Below, piece after piece: positions 1-7,641 of a DNA stretch of 23,341 nucleotides (position 1 is the first letter of the stretch; the number at the start of each line of letters is the position of its first letter). This stretch comes from GCA-001735895 sp964488685 (GTDB lineage: Bacteria > Pseudomonadota > Gammaproteobacteria > GCA-001735895), in assembly GCA_964488685.1 (NCBI GenBank), contig CAZAVY010000047.1:1-23341 (forward strand), written 5' to 3'. The notes beneath the pieces were generated by a model that searched no databases, was not told the origin of the DNA, and worked only from the letters and a program-made list of their open reading frames with translations. A program made the translations under genes and the position numbers.

Positions 1-122
1 AAAGACGTAGACATAACGGGTGCGATGTTCGTATGCAACGATGGATGATGACTAATTTGATGCTATTTTCGGCAGGGCGTCGTTATAGCTATTGACACGG
101 GCCGGCTAATGGGCGACCCCTT
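1..122 (+). repeat. ~122-bp repeat, left copy, inverted relative to the right end
   Basis: This stretch aligns along its whole length with the reverse complement of the last ~122 bases of the window, with one single-base gap and clustered mismatches. Bases 12-50 are identical in the two copies, as are the blocks around 'gctattttcggcagg' and 'gctattgacacgggccggc'. I see no complete gene in it; short open stretches end at different places in the two copies. The outer edge is cut by the window, so the repeat may be longer. It could be the end of a mobile element or a dispersed intergenic repeat; I cannot name the family. Confidence 0.85.
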
Positions 123-140
123 ATACACTTATACAACGAA

Positions 141-233
141 AAGTTGCGGGGCAGTGATTCCGTATTGCTCATGAAGACAGCGTTATCGGTAGGGGCTGTG
201 GCGTCATGATTCGTCCCTGAACCAATCTCCCGG
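141..233 (-). pseudogene. Degenerate partial copy of the ftsZ-yrbL junction and yrbL 5' end
   Basis: Bases 141-233 match 2497-2590 at roughly 80 percent by eye. That is the stretch covering the start of the yrbL-like gene and the gap before it. On the minus strand the copy keeps an ATG at 172-170 followed by a reading MSNTESL, against MSDTVSL in the intact gene. The similarity then fades, and the frame runs into the end repeat and stops after about 27 codons. One inserted base in the 'ggtagggg' stretch breaks the frame that would join it to the further upstream ATG. It therefore looks like a truncated relic and not a working gene. No similarity to the ftsZ coding end is kept. Confidence 0.7.
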
Positions 234-478
234 TATTACACCTGGGTGGCATACATACAGAGATCATTTTGAGAATATAAATACCGCCCACATGGAAATG
301 AAGCAGGTATACCCGGAGCAGCAAGCCTTCACCGCTCAAGCGAATCCGATGACGACGGGTATCGATTCCCCGGGGACACTGCCCCCGAAGGGGCAGTAGG
401 GCCCTGACTAAGATGTCGGGAGCCTCCGTAAAAGGTCTAACGGCCTGGTTAACTTCCCGCAGTGTCGCCTCCGCTACA
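234..478. other. Intergenic stretch downstream of the collagen-like gene
   Basis: No convincing gene is seen here. The stretch contains a 10-bp palindrome (367-376), a strong hairpin (378-397) and a weaker stem, AGTGT/ACACT, near 461-480. An open frame of 35 codons runs from 292 to 399 on the plus strand (starting MEMKQVYPEQ, ending LPPKGQ), with G or C at most third positions. It has no clear ribosome binding site and I do not recognise it. It could be chance or the tail of a decayed gene, so it is not called as a CDS. Confidence 0.5.
378..397 (-). terminator. Stable UUCG hairpin, likely 3' end of the collagen-like transcript
   Basis: The arms are a perfect 8-bp stem (ACTGCCCC/GGGGCAGT). 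On the minus strand the loop is TTCG closed by C-G, the extra-stable cUUCGg tetraloop. It lies about 80 nt past the stop codon of the collagen-like gene, which is transcribed toward it. No U-run follows on either strand. It may therefore act as a 3' stability or processing hairpin and not a classical intrinsic terminator. Confidence 0.5.
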
Positions 479-1543
479 CTACCTCACAGTTACTGCCCCG
501 ATGAATGAGAGTCCACCAGCACCCACCCCGTACCCAGGCGTGTTATCACCGGGTGAATTGTGGGGACCGGGATTGCAGGACGGAGGACAGCCGAAGCAAA
601 ACGTCCTACTCACACCCAGTTGATAGGAACCCGGCGTAGCCGGACAGGCAAGGCTCAGAGAAGAACTCCCCGCCTGAGCGCCAACACCACTGGCAACACA
701 CCTTGTATCGCCGCCCACGAACCCGACGTTGATCTGCTGGATATTGGTCGCTACCTGGACGAAATTCCAGTTGAAATCCAGCTGTAGAGTGCCACCGGGA
801 GCGCAGGTTCCGGTGACGGTTCTGCCGCCGGCGAAGCCAAGATTCGTAACGGTAGCGCTAGCGCTCTGCGCAAATTCAGCTACAACGCTGGCCGGGAAAG
901 ATGTACCAGCTGGGCCTTGCGGTCCCTGCAGTCCCTGCGGTCCAACCTCGCCCTGCACACCCTGGGGTCCCGGCGATCCAACCTCTCCCTGCACACCTTG
1001 CTCACCCTGTTCACCCCTGGAGCCCGGGAATCCCATTGGGCCCCGAGACCCCTGCAGTCCGAGCTCGCCCTGCGGTCCCTGGAATCCTTGCGGACCAGGC
1101 GGACCAGGCGGTCCCTCAGGCCCGGGCTCGCCCTGCGCTCCCGCTGCACTAACCGTTAGATCGAACGAGCTTTTCTTTCGATTACCGTGGCGCCCAGTGG
1201 CAACCACGAGACGATAATCACCGGACATTATAGCCGGCGGTAACCAGGCCACGATCAATTCGTGCGAAGCACCGTCTATCGCGAGCTCTTCGCCCGCAAG
1301 CTTTACCAGTAGACGACGGGGACGAAAGTTACGCCCATGAATAAACAGCTGGCCATTATCGAGATCTACCTCCACACGTTTGATGTGCGGTGCGCGATGT
1401 CCCTTGCCCTCACCCTGTTTGCCGTTATGCGCCTCATTGCCATGATCATTCGCTGTGCCGCCGTTTGCGCTGGCTAGCCCAAGGCAGGCAAACGCAAATA
1501 CGAACACGGCGAAACCCCGTGTAATAACTTTGCTTTTTAACAT
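479..1543 (-). CDS. Secreted collagen-like protein with IPT/TIG-type domain
   Basis: The product is 354 residues. The start at 1543 is chosen because GGAG lies 8 nt upstream and the frame then opens with a signal peptide: a basic n-region (MLKSK), a hydrophobic core at residues 11-24 and a likely cut after LASA (26). A histidine/glycine-rich linker (27-50) is followed by an immunoglobulin-like segment of IPT/TIG character (about 51-131). Next come 27 uninterrupted Gly-X-Y triplets (135-215), rich in Pro, Gln and Glu, and a 139-residue C-terminal domain with six cysteines (C247, C282, C300, C316, C319, C323) that could form disulphides outside the cell. Gly-X-Y tracts of this kind fold as triple helices in known bacterial collagen-like proteins. 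No anchor motif is seen, so it is probably exported to the periplasm or surface. Role inferred: structural or adhesive; the partner is unknown. It is not part of the dcw pathway. Confidence 0.85.
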   Translation of the reverse strand: MLKSKVITRGFAVFVFAFACLGLASANGGTANDHGNEAHNGKQGEGKGHRAPHIKRVEVDLDNGQLFIHGRNFRPRRLLVKLAGEELAIDGASHELIVAWLPPAIMSGDYRLVVATGRHGNRKKSSFDLTVSAAGAQGEPGPEGPPGPPGPQGFQGPQGELGLQGSRGPMGFPGSRGEQGEQGVQGEVGSPGPQGVQGEVGPQGLQGPQGPAGTSFPASVVAEFAQSASATVTNLGFAGGRTVTGTCAPGGTLQLDFNWNFVQVATNIQQINVGFVGGDTRCVASGVGAQAGSSSLSLACPATPGSYQLGVSRTFCFGCPPSCNPGPHNSPGDNTPGYGVGAGGLSFIGAVTVR

Positions 1544-1930
1544 TGTTGTTTCTCCATAATTATAATTCGCAAGCATGCGAAATGTATGCGTGCGGAACAA
1601 TACTTAGATAACAGAACCCGGTCTTTCAAACGCCGGACGACGCAATGAATTCTTACAACGTTCGGATAGGGATATACCTCAAAAGGTGAAAGATTGCAAG
1701 GGCTATCCGCCCTATGTGTCGCGGTGTTTTATCGCCCCGTAAATGGGAGGAATCGTGCCCCGGAGATGTATTTCCAGATGATTGCTCGGCGTTGATGTCA
1801 GTGGTCAGATAAATACAAAATTGGACTGTTTGTTTAGATACTCGGAATATTTGGTACTCTCGGTGCCAGATAACCGGTGTGAACTCTTGATTGTTGAAGC
1901 TGGTTATTTAGAAAAATAGTTTTTATGCTT
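1544..1930. other. 387-bp leader upstream of the collagen-like gene
   Basis: No gene is supported here on either strand. The stretch must carry the promoter of the collagen-like gene and the 3' end of the yrbL-like transcript, but I find no clean -35/-10 pair and no hairpin with a T-run. Visible structure: a short inverted repeat TTCGCA/TGCGAA at 1566-1581, just upstream of the ribosome binding site, and a long-range 7-bp pairing CGGATAG (1663-1669) with CTATCCG (1703-1709). The latter encloses a nested ACCT/AGGT stem and competes with a GGGC/GCCC stem at 1700-1712. Whether these are operators or an RNA leader structure cannot be decided from one sequence. Confidence 0.4.
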
Positions 1931-2530
1931 CTAATACTTTTTTAGTTCATTGAGCACCGAAGGATAGGCGCAATACCATTGCCGGTATCGTCGGTTCCAT
2001 ACCCGGGTTAATTTTTTACGCGCCAGTTTGCTGCTGTAACTGGCTAGTGGAAAAAAGTGATTATGGCCAATTCCGTCGATTACGATTAAGCGGAATTCGT
2101 CAAAGCCGAGTCTTTTGACCAGGATATTGGTTGGATTTAAATCGTGGAACACGATCCACTGATCGTAAAAATCCTGTTGCAGGGCTTCGATCGCTTCAAC
2201 TATCCAGGCGTTGAAACGCGCGTCGTTCTGACGCAGGTAGTAATCGAGGGATTTCGAGACCCGTTGGTCGTCATCCACTACCAGTTCGAACACAGCTCCC
2301 CGGCCGAGACTGGTATCGATAAATCCATGAAAACGGGTAAGATGCCTAAAGTCGACACCTCGTTGCTGCAGGCTCGAATAGTATTTAATTTCCCGCCAGA
2401 GTCGACCCGGGCGGCGTTCCGGGTGTAAAACCTTGATACAGTAGTGCGATTCGGTGGGGTGTCGAAAACACTTCCGATCGGTGCCTTCGGCTATAAAATG
2501 TTGCGCGGACAGTGAAACCGTATCGCTCAT
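1931..2530 (-). CDS. yrbL: YrbL-family kinase-fold protein
   Basis: The product is 199 residues. It resembles Escherichia coli YrbL (a PhoP-regulated protein of about 210 residues) along its length: GTDRKCFRHP near residue 16, an invariant-looking lysine in CIKV (K33), WREIKYY (45-51) and a late VWNRRY stretch. It keeps a protein-kinase-like active site: HDLNPTNIL (129-137) with Asp130 and Asn135 spaced as in HRD-x4-N, and IDG (151-153) in the place of DFG. This suggests a small cytoplasmic kinase-like enzyme, but YrbL has no established substrate. The start at 2530 fits family length. An in-frame ATG at 2572 (213 residues) has GGGAGA 11 nt upstream and is a real alternative. The gap to the ftsZ stop is 76 nt (34 nt with the longer start), so it may be read with the dcw operon. 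Confidence 0.8.
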   Translation of the reverse strand: MSDTVSLSAQHFIAEGTDRKCFRHPTESHYCIKVLHPERRPGRLWREIKYYSSLQQRGVDFRHLTRFHGFIDTSLGRGAVFELVVDDDQRVSKSLDYYLRQNDARFNAWIVEAIEALQQDFYDQWIVFHDLNPTNILVKRLGFDEFRLIVIDGIGHNHFFPLASYSSKLARKKLTRVWNRRYRQWYCAYPSVLNELKKY

Positions 2531-2590
2531 GAAGAAAGCGCTATCGGAGGGGACAGTGGAGCCATGGTTCATCCCTGAACCAGTCTCCCG
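2497..2590. repeat. Source copy of the stretch duplicated at 141-233
   Basis: This is the better-preserved member of the pair. It spans the first ~11 codons of the yrbL-like gene and its upstream gap as far as the hairpin after ftsZ. Shared blocks include 'gctcatgaag' and 'ccctgaacca.tctcccgg'. The two copies are direct repeats (same orientation), about 2.3 kb apart. Confidence 0.7.
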
Positions 2591-2605
2591 GCAAGAGGAT
2601 TGCCG
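2589..2605 (-). other. Small hairpin immediately after the ftsZ stop codon
   Basis: CGGCAA and TTGCCG form a perfect 6-bp stem with a 5-nt loop, beginning one base after the ftsZ TAA. No U-run follows. Instead, a GGGAGA sequence that could serve as the ribosome binding site of the longer yrbL start overlaps the 3' edge of the stem. It is a weak candidate for partial termination, mRNA processing or control of yrbL translation. Confidence 0.4.
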
Positions 2606-2606
2606 T

Positions 2607-3752
2607 TTAGTCCGCCTGGCGACGCAGGAAGGCAGGAATTTCGAGATACTCCATGCTGTCCTTGTCTTCCGGCACCTCGACGCCATCACCGGCTATCTTC
2701 TTGCGAATCGCGGTTGGACGTTCCAGTTTCTTGTAATCGATCTCGCCATTGTTTTCCGGCTGAATCGCCATCGGGACATCGGATAGAACTCTGTCCATAC
2801 CCAGCCCGGTGGCAACCATGGTCACCCGCAGTTCGCCGTCGGTCATGTTGGCATCGATTACGGTACCCACCACGACATTCGCGTCCGCCGACGCGAGATC
2901 CGTGATAGCGGTACCGACGTCATCGAGCTCACCAATCGCCAGGTCCAGCCCCGCGGTAACGTTCACCAGGATACCCTGGGCGCCCGAAATATTGATATCT
3001 TCGAGCAACGGTGAAGAGATTGCCGCCAGCGCCGCTTCCTTGGCCCGGTTGTCACCGGTGGCAGATCCAGTCCCCATCATCGCCATGCCCATTTCCGACA
3101 TGACCGTGCGTACATCGGCAAAATCGACGTTGATCAGGCCGGGGCAGGTGATCAGTTCGGCGATACCCTGCACCGCGCCACGCAACACATCGTTTGCCTT
3201 TTCGAACACTTCCAGCAACGATGTCTCCTTCCCCAGTACCGGCATCAACTTGTCATTCGGGATAGTAATCAACGAATCAACCACGTTGGAGAGTTCCTTG
3301 ATACCGACTTCCGCCTGCGCCATCCGCTTGGCTCGCTCAAAACCGAACGGCTTGGTAACCACCGCAACCGTCAGAATTCCCATTTCCCTGGCAATCTGCG
3401 CGATTACCGGTGCCGCACCGGTGCCGGTACCGCCACCCATTCCGGCAGTGACAAAGAGCATATTCGAGCCATCGATCATTTCCTGAATACGTTCACGATC
3501 TTCCAGTGCAGCCTGCCTGCCGATACCCGGATCGGCTCCCGCGCCGAGCCCCTTGGTTATGCTGGCGCCGATTTGCATAGTCGTTCGCACATCCATCTTC
3601 TTGAGTGCCTGTACGTCGGTGTTAACGCACAGGTAATCGACGCCTTCGATTCCCGCCGTCACCATGTGCTGAACGGCGTTACCGCCGCCTCCACCGACAC
3701 CTATAACCTTTATTACCGGGTCTTTGGTGTGTGAATCCATCAGTTCAAACAT
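2607..3752 (-). CDS. ftsZ: Cell division GTPase FtsZ
   Basis: FtsZ is the tubulin homologue that polymerises into the Z ring at midcell and directs septal wall synthesis. The product is 381 residues, normal for the family. The tubulin signature GGGTGTG is at 106-112, the T7 synergy loop NVDFAD at 208-213, and the glycine-rich nucleotide loop GVGGGGGNA near 18-26. The linker after the GTPase core is short (about 50 residues), and the conserved C-terminal peptide (YLEIPAFLRRQAD, 369-381) would bind FtsA and ZipA. The start MFELMD at 3752 is preferred over an ATG 18 nt upstream because AGAGGA lies 7 nt before it. It is the last dcw gene, 21 nt after ftsA, and the only dcw junction without an overlap. 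Confidence 0.98.
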   Translation of the reverse strand: MFELMDSHTKDPVIKVIGVGGGGGNAVQHMVTAGIEGVDYLCVNTDVQALKKMDVRTTMQIGASITKGLGAGADPGIGRQAALEDRERIQEMIDGSNMLFVTAGMGGGTGTGAAPVIAQIAREMGILTVAVVTKPFGFERAKRMAQAEVGIKELSNVVDSLITIPNDKLMPVLGKETSLLEVFEKANDVLRGAVQGIAELITCPGLINVDFADVRTVMSEMGMAMMGTGSATGDNRAKEAALAAISSPLLEDINISGAQGILVNVTAGLDLAIGELDDVGTAITDLASADANVVVGTVIDANMTDGELRVTMVATGLGMDRVLSDVPMAIQPENNGEIDYKKLERPTAIRKKIAGDGVEVPEDKDSMEYLEIPAFLRRQAD

Positions 3753-3773
3753 TTTCTTGTCCTCTTGCATTGT

Positions 3774-5009
3774 TTAAAAATTACCTTGAAACCAGCTTTT
3801 CATTCTTGCCAAAAGACCAGCTTCGTTTTTATCGTCCGGTTGAAAGCCGGACAAGCCGGATTGCTGCCTGTTTCCAAACAGTAGCAATCCAACACCGGTC
3901 GCATGAATCGGATTGCGCACCACGTCAACCAGTCCCGATACATACTGTGGATAACCCAATCGAACCGGCATATGGAAAATTTCTTCCGCCAATTCGATCG
4001 CGCCCTCCATTTTCGAACTACCCCCGGTCATCACTATTCCGGCGGCACAAATCTCTTCGAACCCGCTACGGCGCAATTCCGCCTGCACCAGGCTCAATAA
4101 TTCTTCGTAACGGGGTTCCACCACCTCGGCCAGAGTCTGTCGCGCCAGGCGTCTTGGTTCGCGATCACCGACACTGGGAACTTCGATGGTTTCATCGCCC
4201 GTCGCTAACTGTCGCAAAGCACAGGCATACTTGACCTTTAAATCGTCGGCATATTGAGTCGGCGTACGTAACGCCACCGCGATGTCGTTAGTGACCTGGT
4301 CACCGGCAATCGGGATAACCGAGGTGTGGCGAATCGCGCCATCGGAGAACACCGCGATATCGGTCGTGCCTCCGCCGATATCGACCAGGCATACCCCCAG
4401 TTCTTTTTCATCCTCGGTCAGCACCGAGCTCGCGGAAGCCAATTGCTCCAGGATCACATCATCGACCTCGAGACCGCACCTGCGCACACATTTGACGATG
4501 TTTTGCGCCGCACTTAAGGCACCGGTCACCAGGTGCACCTTGGCTTCGAGTCGTACCCCGGACATGCTGATCGGATCGCGAATTCCCTCGGAATTATCGA
4601 TTACAAATTCTTGCGGTAACACGTGCAAAATTCGTTGATCAGCCGGAATCGCTACCGCTTTGGCGGCTTCGATTACACGCGCGACATCGGCAGTGGTAAC
4701 CTCTTTTTCCTTGATCGCGACGATGCCATGAGAATTGATGCTGCGAATATGACTGCCAGCAATACCGGCATAAACCGAACGTATTTGGCAGCCCGCCATC
4801 AGTTCCGCTTCTTCAACCGCACGCTGGATCGACTGCACGGTCGATTCAATATTAACCACGACGCCTTTTTTCAATCCGCGCGAGGGTTGGGTACCGATAC
4901 CGATGATTTCGATATCGCCCTCGACCGTAACCTCGCCGACGATTGCAACCACCTTCGAGGTTCCGATATCAAGCCCGACGATCAGGTTGCTCGATGCCTT
5001 TTTAGACAT
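3774..5009 (-). CDS. ftsA: Cell division protein FtsA
   Basis: FtsA is the actin-like ATPase that tethers FtsZ filaments to the inner membrane and recruits later divisome proteins. The product is 411 residues. Actin-fold nucleotide motifs are visible: DIGTSK (14-19), DIGGGTTD (210-217) and MTGGSS (327-332). The last residues (LLARMKSWFQGNF, 399-411) form the expected amphipathic membrane-targeting helix. The start MSKKAS at 5009 is chosen because GGAG lies 8 nt upstream; a longer open frame to 5081 lies inside ftsQ and lacks family similarity. It overlaps the ftsQ end by 8 nt. Confidence 0.97.
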   Translation of the reverse strand: MSKKASSNLIVGLDIGTSKVVAIVGEVTVEGDIEIIGIGTQPSRGLKKGVVVNIESTVQSIQRAVEEAELMAGCQIRSVYAGIAGSHIRSINSHGIVAIKEKEVTTADVARVIEAAKAVAIPADQRILHVLPQEFVIDNSEGIRDPISMSGVRLEAKVHLVTGALSAAQNIVKCVRRCGLEVDDVILEQLASASSVLTEDEKELGVCLVDIGGGTTDIAVFSDGAIRHTSVIPIAGDQVTNDIAVALRTPTQYADDLKVKYACALRQLATGDETIEVPSVGDREPRRLARQTLAEVVEPRYEELLSLVQAELRRSGFEEICAAGIVMTGGSSKMEGAIELAEEIFHMPVRLGYPQYVSGLVDVVRNPIHATGVGLLLFGNRQQSGLSGFQPDDKNEAGLLARMKSWFQGNF

Positions 5010-5799
5010 TGCTGTTACTCCAGATTGATGCTTTGTCGTTAACCTGCAGGGCTTCTTTTTTCCAGGCCACGGCAAAGCCATTGCTGTAGCGTAAATCGAG
5101 ACGCCTGATCTGCTCGCGTCTGGGTAGAATCTGATCGGTGTAGATACTCACCAGGCGATCTATCTTGTGATCGATATTGCCGCGCCCCAGCTTGATCTGC
5201 AGGTCGTTGATCAATTCGACATGGAATGCTCCGCGACGATCGACATGCAGCGCTATCAAGCGTTCGTCGACGCTGCTTAACCTTGATGCCAGCCGGTAAT
5301 ACTGTGTCAGTACCCAGGCCGGTTCGTGACTGGTTGCAAAAACCACCGGCAGATGACTGAAACCCCGGGTATCGGCACGATAAACTTTGGCCGAGTCACT
5401 CAGTAAATTCTGTTCATCCCAGCGAGCTACCGGTCTCTTTTCGCTGATCACAACTCTAAGTTTATCGGGCCAGATACGTCGTATCGAAACCGTTTCAGTC
5501 CATGATTCTGCGTGCAATGATTGCTGCAACTGGTGGATGTCGAGTGAAAAAAACCCCTGACCGATAGTTTGCCGCAGGGTCGATTCAACCTGGTCCTGGT
5601 TCAGATATTCAAAGGATCCCGACAACTGAATCTTGCGGATCGGCAGCAGCTGCTCGGACTGGTGCAGATAAACACTACCCAGCGTCAGTGGAAACAGTAA
5701 AAATATCCAATTGTAAGACTTGCGCCATTGAAATGAACCCGACGGCGCTGCCGGCATTGTGCGTTTCGCCTGGTTGCCCTGCTTTCGGAATCTAAACAT
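5002..5799 (-). CDS. ftsQ: Cell division protein FtsQ
   Basis: FtsQ is a bitopic inner-membrane divisome protein that with FtsL and FtsB controls septal synthase activity. The product is 265 residues: a basic cytoplasmic tail, one membrane segment at about 30-46, a periplasmic POTRA domain (about 54-122, starting IRKIQLSG and ending VVISEKRPVARW), then the beta domain. The start at 5799 (MFRFRK) has AGGAG 9 nt upstream. The ATG at 5808 lies directly against that AGGAG and is less likely. It overlaps ddl by 8 nt and ftsA by 8 nt. Confidence 0.95.
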   Translation of the reverse strand: MFRFRKQGNQAKRTMPAAPSGSFQWRKSYNWIFLLFPLTLGSVYLHQSEQLLPIRKIQLSGSFEYLNQDQVESTLRQTIGQGFFSLDIHQLQQSLHAESWTETVSIRRIWPDKLRVVISEKRPVARWDEQNLLSDSAKVYRADTRGFSHLPVVFATSHEPAWVLTQYYRLASRLSSVDERLIALHVDRRGAFHVELINDLQIKLGRGNIDHKIDRLVSIYTDQILPRREQIRRLDLRYSNGFAVAWKKEALQVNDKASIWSNSNV

Positions 5800-6751
5800 C
5801 TTCGTCATCTCCTGCTAGCGTTGCCTCAAGAATCTTTAAAACCAGTTCGGGCATTTCCAGGCCTGCGCTCCTTCCCGCCATCGGAATCAGGCTGTGATCG
5901 GTCATTCCGGGTACCGTGTTCACCTCGATAATCCAGGGCCGTTGCTGCCGATCCAACATCAAGTCCACCCGGCCCCAATTACACACGCCGGTGGCGCCAA
6001 TAGTTTGCCGCACAAATTCGTCGATCTCGGCGACGGCGTTGTCGTCGAGACCACAGGGACAGGTATAGATGGTATCGTCGGCCAGGTACTTGGCATCGTA
6101 ATCGTAAAACTCATGGGGCGTTTCAAGCTTGATCAGTGGTAACACCTCGTCACCGATAAACCCGGCGGTATATTCGGCGCCATCGATATATCGTTCGGCA
6201 AACACGGCGCCGAATTGGCGCGCGGCTTTCCAGGCGGGAAGTAGCTCGTTTTCCAGGCCCACCATGGTCATTCCGATACTCGATCCCTCCAGTACGGGTT
6301 TGACGAAGACCGGTAAACCAAAGTCCCTGGTCAAACGCTCACAATCGGTTTCACTATGCAGTTCGAAAAAATCGGCTGTCGGGATTCCACTACAACGAAT
6401 GACCTTTTTGGTCAGAATTTTATTCAGGGTCAAGGCAGATGCGCAAACGCCACTGCCGGTGCTGGGTATGCCAAGAAAATCGAGTACCGCCCGTATGGTG
6501 CCATCTTCGCCACCCCGGCCATGCAACATGTTAAATACCCGATCCACCTCGAGCTCTGCCAGTTGATGAAAATTGAGCACCTTGAGATCGATCGGAATGG
6601 CGTCGACCCCGGCATCCAGTAAAGCCCGATATACGGCGTTGCCGCTGTTGAGCGAAACCTCGCGCTCGGCGGAATCACCCCCCATCAACACCGCAACCTT
6701 GCCGCATTTTGCGGCTGCATCAGTCGCCGGTTTCTGCAACGAGACGCTCAC
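5792..6751 (-). CDS. ddlB: D-alanine--D-alanine ligase
   Basis: This cytoplasmic ATP-grasp enzyme joins two D-alanines, giving the dipeptide that MurF adds to the peptidoglycan precursor. The product is 319 residues. Seen: an N-terminal GGDSAEREVSLNSG (24-37), HGRGGEDG (77-84), the catalytic serine loop EGSSIGM (155-161), the omega-loop tyrosine in FYDYDAKY (215-222; Tyr216 marks D-Ala over D-lactate specificity), and metal-binding Asp263, Glu276 and Asn278 in RVDLML and IIEVNTVPGMT. The start codon is GTG with GGGAG about 8-9 nt upstream. The GTGA overlaps the murB stop by 4 nt. The symbol ddlB is given for its dcw position. Confidence 0.96.
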   Translation of the reverse strand: MSVSLQKPATDAAAKCGKVAVLMGGDSAEREVSLNSGNAVYRALLDAGVDAIPIDLKVLNFHQLAELEVDRVFNMLHGRGGEDGTIRAVLDFLGIPSTGSGVCASALTLNKILTKKVIRCSGIPTADFFELHSETDCERLTRDFGLPVFVKPVLEGSSIGMTMVGLENELLPAWKAARQFGAVFAERYIDGAEYTAGFIGDEVLPLIKLETPHEFYDYDAKYLADDTIYTCPCGLDDNAVAEIDEFVRQTIGATGVCNWGRVDLMLDRQQRPWIIEVNTVPGMTDHSLIPMAGRSAGLEMPELVLKILEATLAGDDEDV

Positions 6752-7641
6752 AGTGCTTCTCCCACGATCCGCACTTCGGTTTCGAGGGTGATGTCAAATC
6801 GGGACGCAACGGTGCTACGGATATAGTCGATCAGGGCCTCGACATCGCCGGCAGTAGTCTCACCGCTGCTGATGATGAAATTGGCATGCTTTTCCGATAC
6901 ACAAGCCGTACCCAGTTGATGACCTTTAAGGCCGGAGGCTTCGATTAACTGCGCGGCATGTCGGCCCGGCGGATTCTTGAATACCGAGCCACAGGAAGGC
7001 TGGCCGATTGGTTGCGTATCATTGCGTTGCCGTAATAACCGGCGAATATTTGAATCGACACCAGGCGCGCGCGCATCAAATCGAAACCGGGCGGCTGCAA
7101 ACCATTCCTGCCGGGGCAGGTCGACATGGCGATAGCCGATGTCGAATTCAGCAGGTCTTCGCTCGATCAGACGTCCCTGTCTGTTGATCATGACAAGCTG
7201 CTCGACGCAACCCCATGTCTCGCCACCGAAAGCGCCCGCATTCATCGCTAAAGCACCGCCAACGGTACCCGGTATTCCAGCAAAGAAATCAGCACCGGTG
7301 AGACCCTGTTTCTGACAAAACCGGGCTAGCCTGGCGCAACTGGCGCCGCACTCGACATACAGTATTCCATCCGCGTCCAGCTGAATTTCCCTGAGGCCAT
7401 TCAACGGCGCAATCACCTGACCACGAATGCCGCCATCGCGCACCAGCAGATTACTGCCGAGCCCGATCCATAAAATGTCGATGCCCGGTTCCAGCTCAGC
7501 CAGGAACAATTGCAAATCCTGCAGGTCACTCGGCAGGTAGTAGCGATCGGCAGGCCCGCCCAGCCGCCAGCTGGTATGTTTCGACATATCTTCATCAAAC
7601 AACAGCTCACCTTTGATGGATTGCCGGCTGGTCACGTTCAT
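6748..7641 (-). CDS. murB: UDP-N-acetylenolpyruvoylglucosamine reductase MurB
   Basis: This FAD enzyme reduces UDP-GlcNAc-enolpyruvate with NADPH to UDP-MurNAc, the second committed step of the pathway. The product is 297 residues. FAD-binding motifs: SWRLGGPAD (24-32), GLGSNLLVRDGG (60-71) and GADFFAGIPGTVGGALAMNAGA (from residue 116). The active-site serine is in SCGSVFKNP (Ser219) and the catalytic glutamate in LETEVRIVG (Glu289). It lacks the extra tyrosine loop and is shorter than the ~342-residue E. coli enzyme, so it is a type II MurB. It overlaps both neighbours by 4 nt. Confidence 0.96.
   Translation of the reverse strand: MNVTSRQSIKGELLFDEDMSKHTSWRLGGPADRYYLPSDLQDLQLFLAELEPGIDILWIGLGSNLLVRDGGIRGQVIAPLNGLREIQLDADGILYVECGASCARLARFCQKQGLTGADFFAGIPGTVGGALAMNAGAFGGETWGCVEQLVMINRQGRLIERRPAEFDIGYRHVDLPRQEWFAAARFRFDARAPGVDSNIRRLLRQRNDTQPIGQPSCGSVFKNPPGRHAAQLIEASGLKGHQLGTACVSEKHANFIISSGETTAGDVEALIDYIRSTVASRFDITLETEVRIVGEAL

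Noticed and set aside
401..478. Possible riboswitch-like fold beside the collagen-like gene
   Set aside because: It is downstream of that gene, and I could not match the conserved bases of c-di-GMP or other known classes.
729..1217. Plus-strand open frame rich in Cys, Gly and Pro opposite the collagen-like gene
   Set aside because: Its periodic composition is the antisense shadow of the Gly-X-Y repeats. No start signal is seen.
1559..1564. TATAAT on the minus strand just upstream of the collagen-like start
   Set aside because: Transcription from it would begin inside or after the ribosome binding site at 1551-1555, so it cannot serve the chosen start.
2809..3486. Long plus-strand open frame (225 codons) opposite ftsZ
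   Set aside because: It is the mirror of a strongly coding gene. It has a low-complexity Ser/Ile/Pro composition, no family resemblance and no ribosome binding site.
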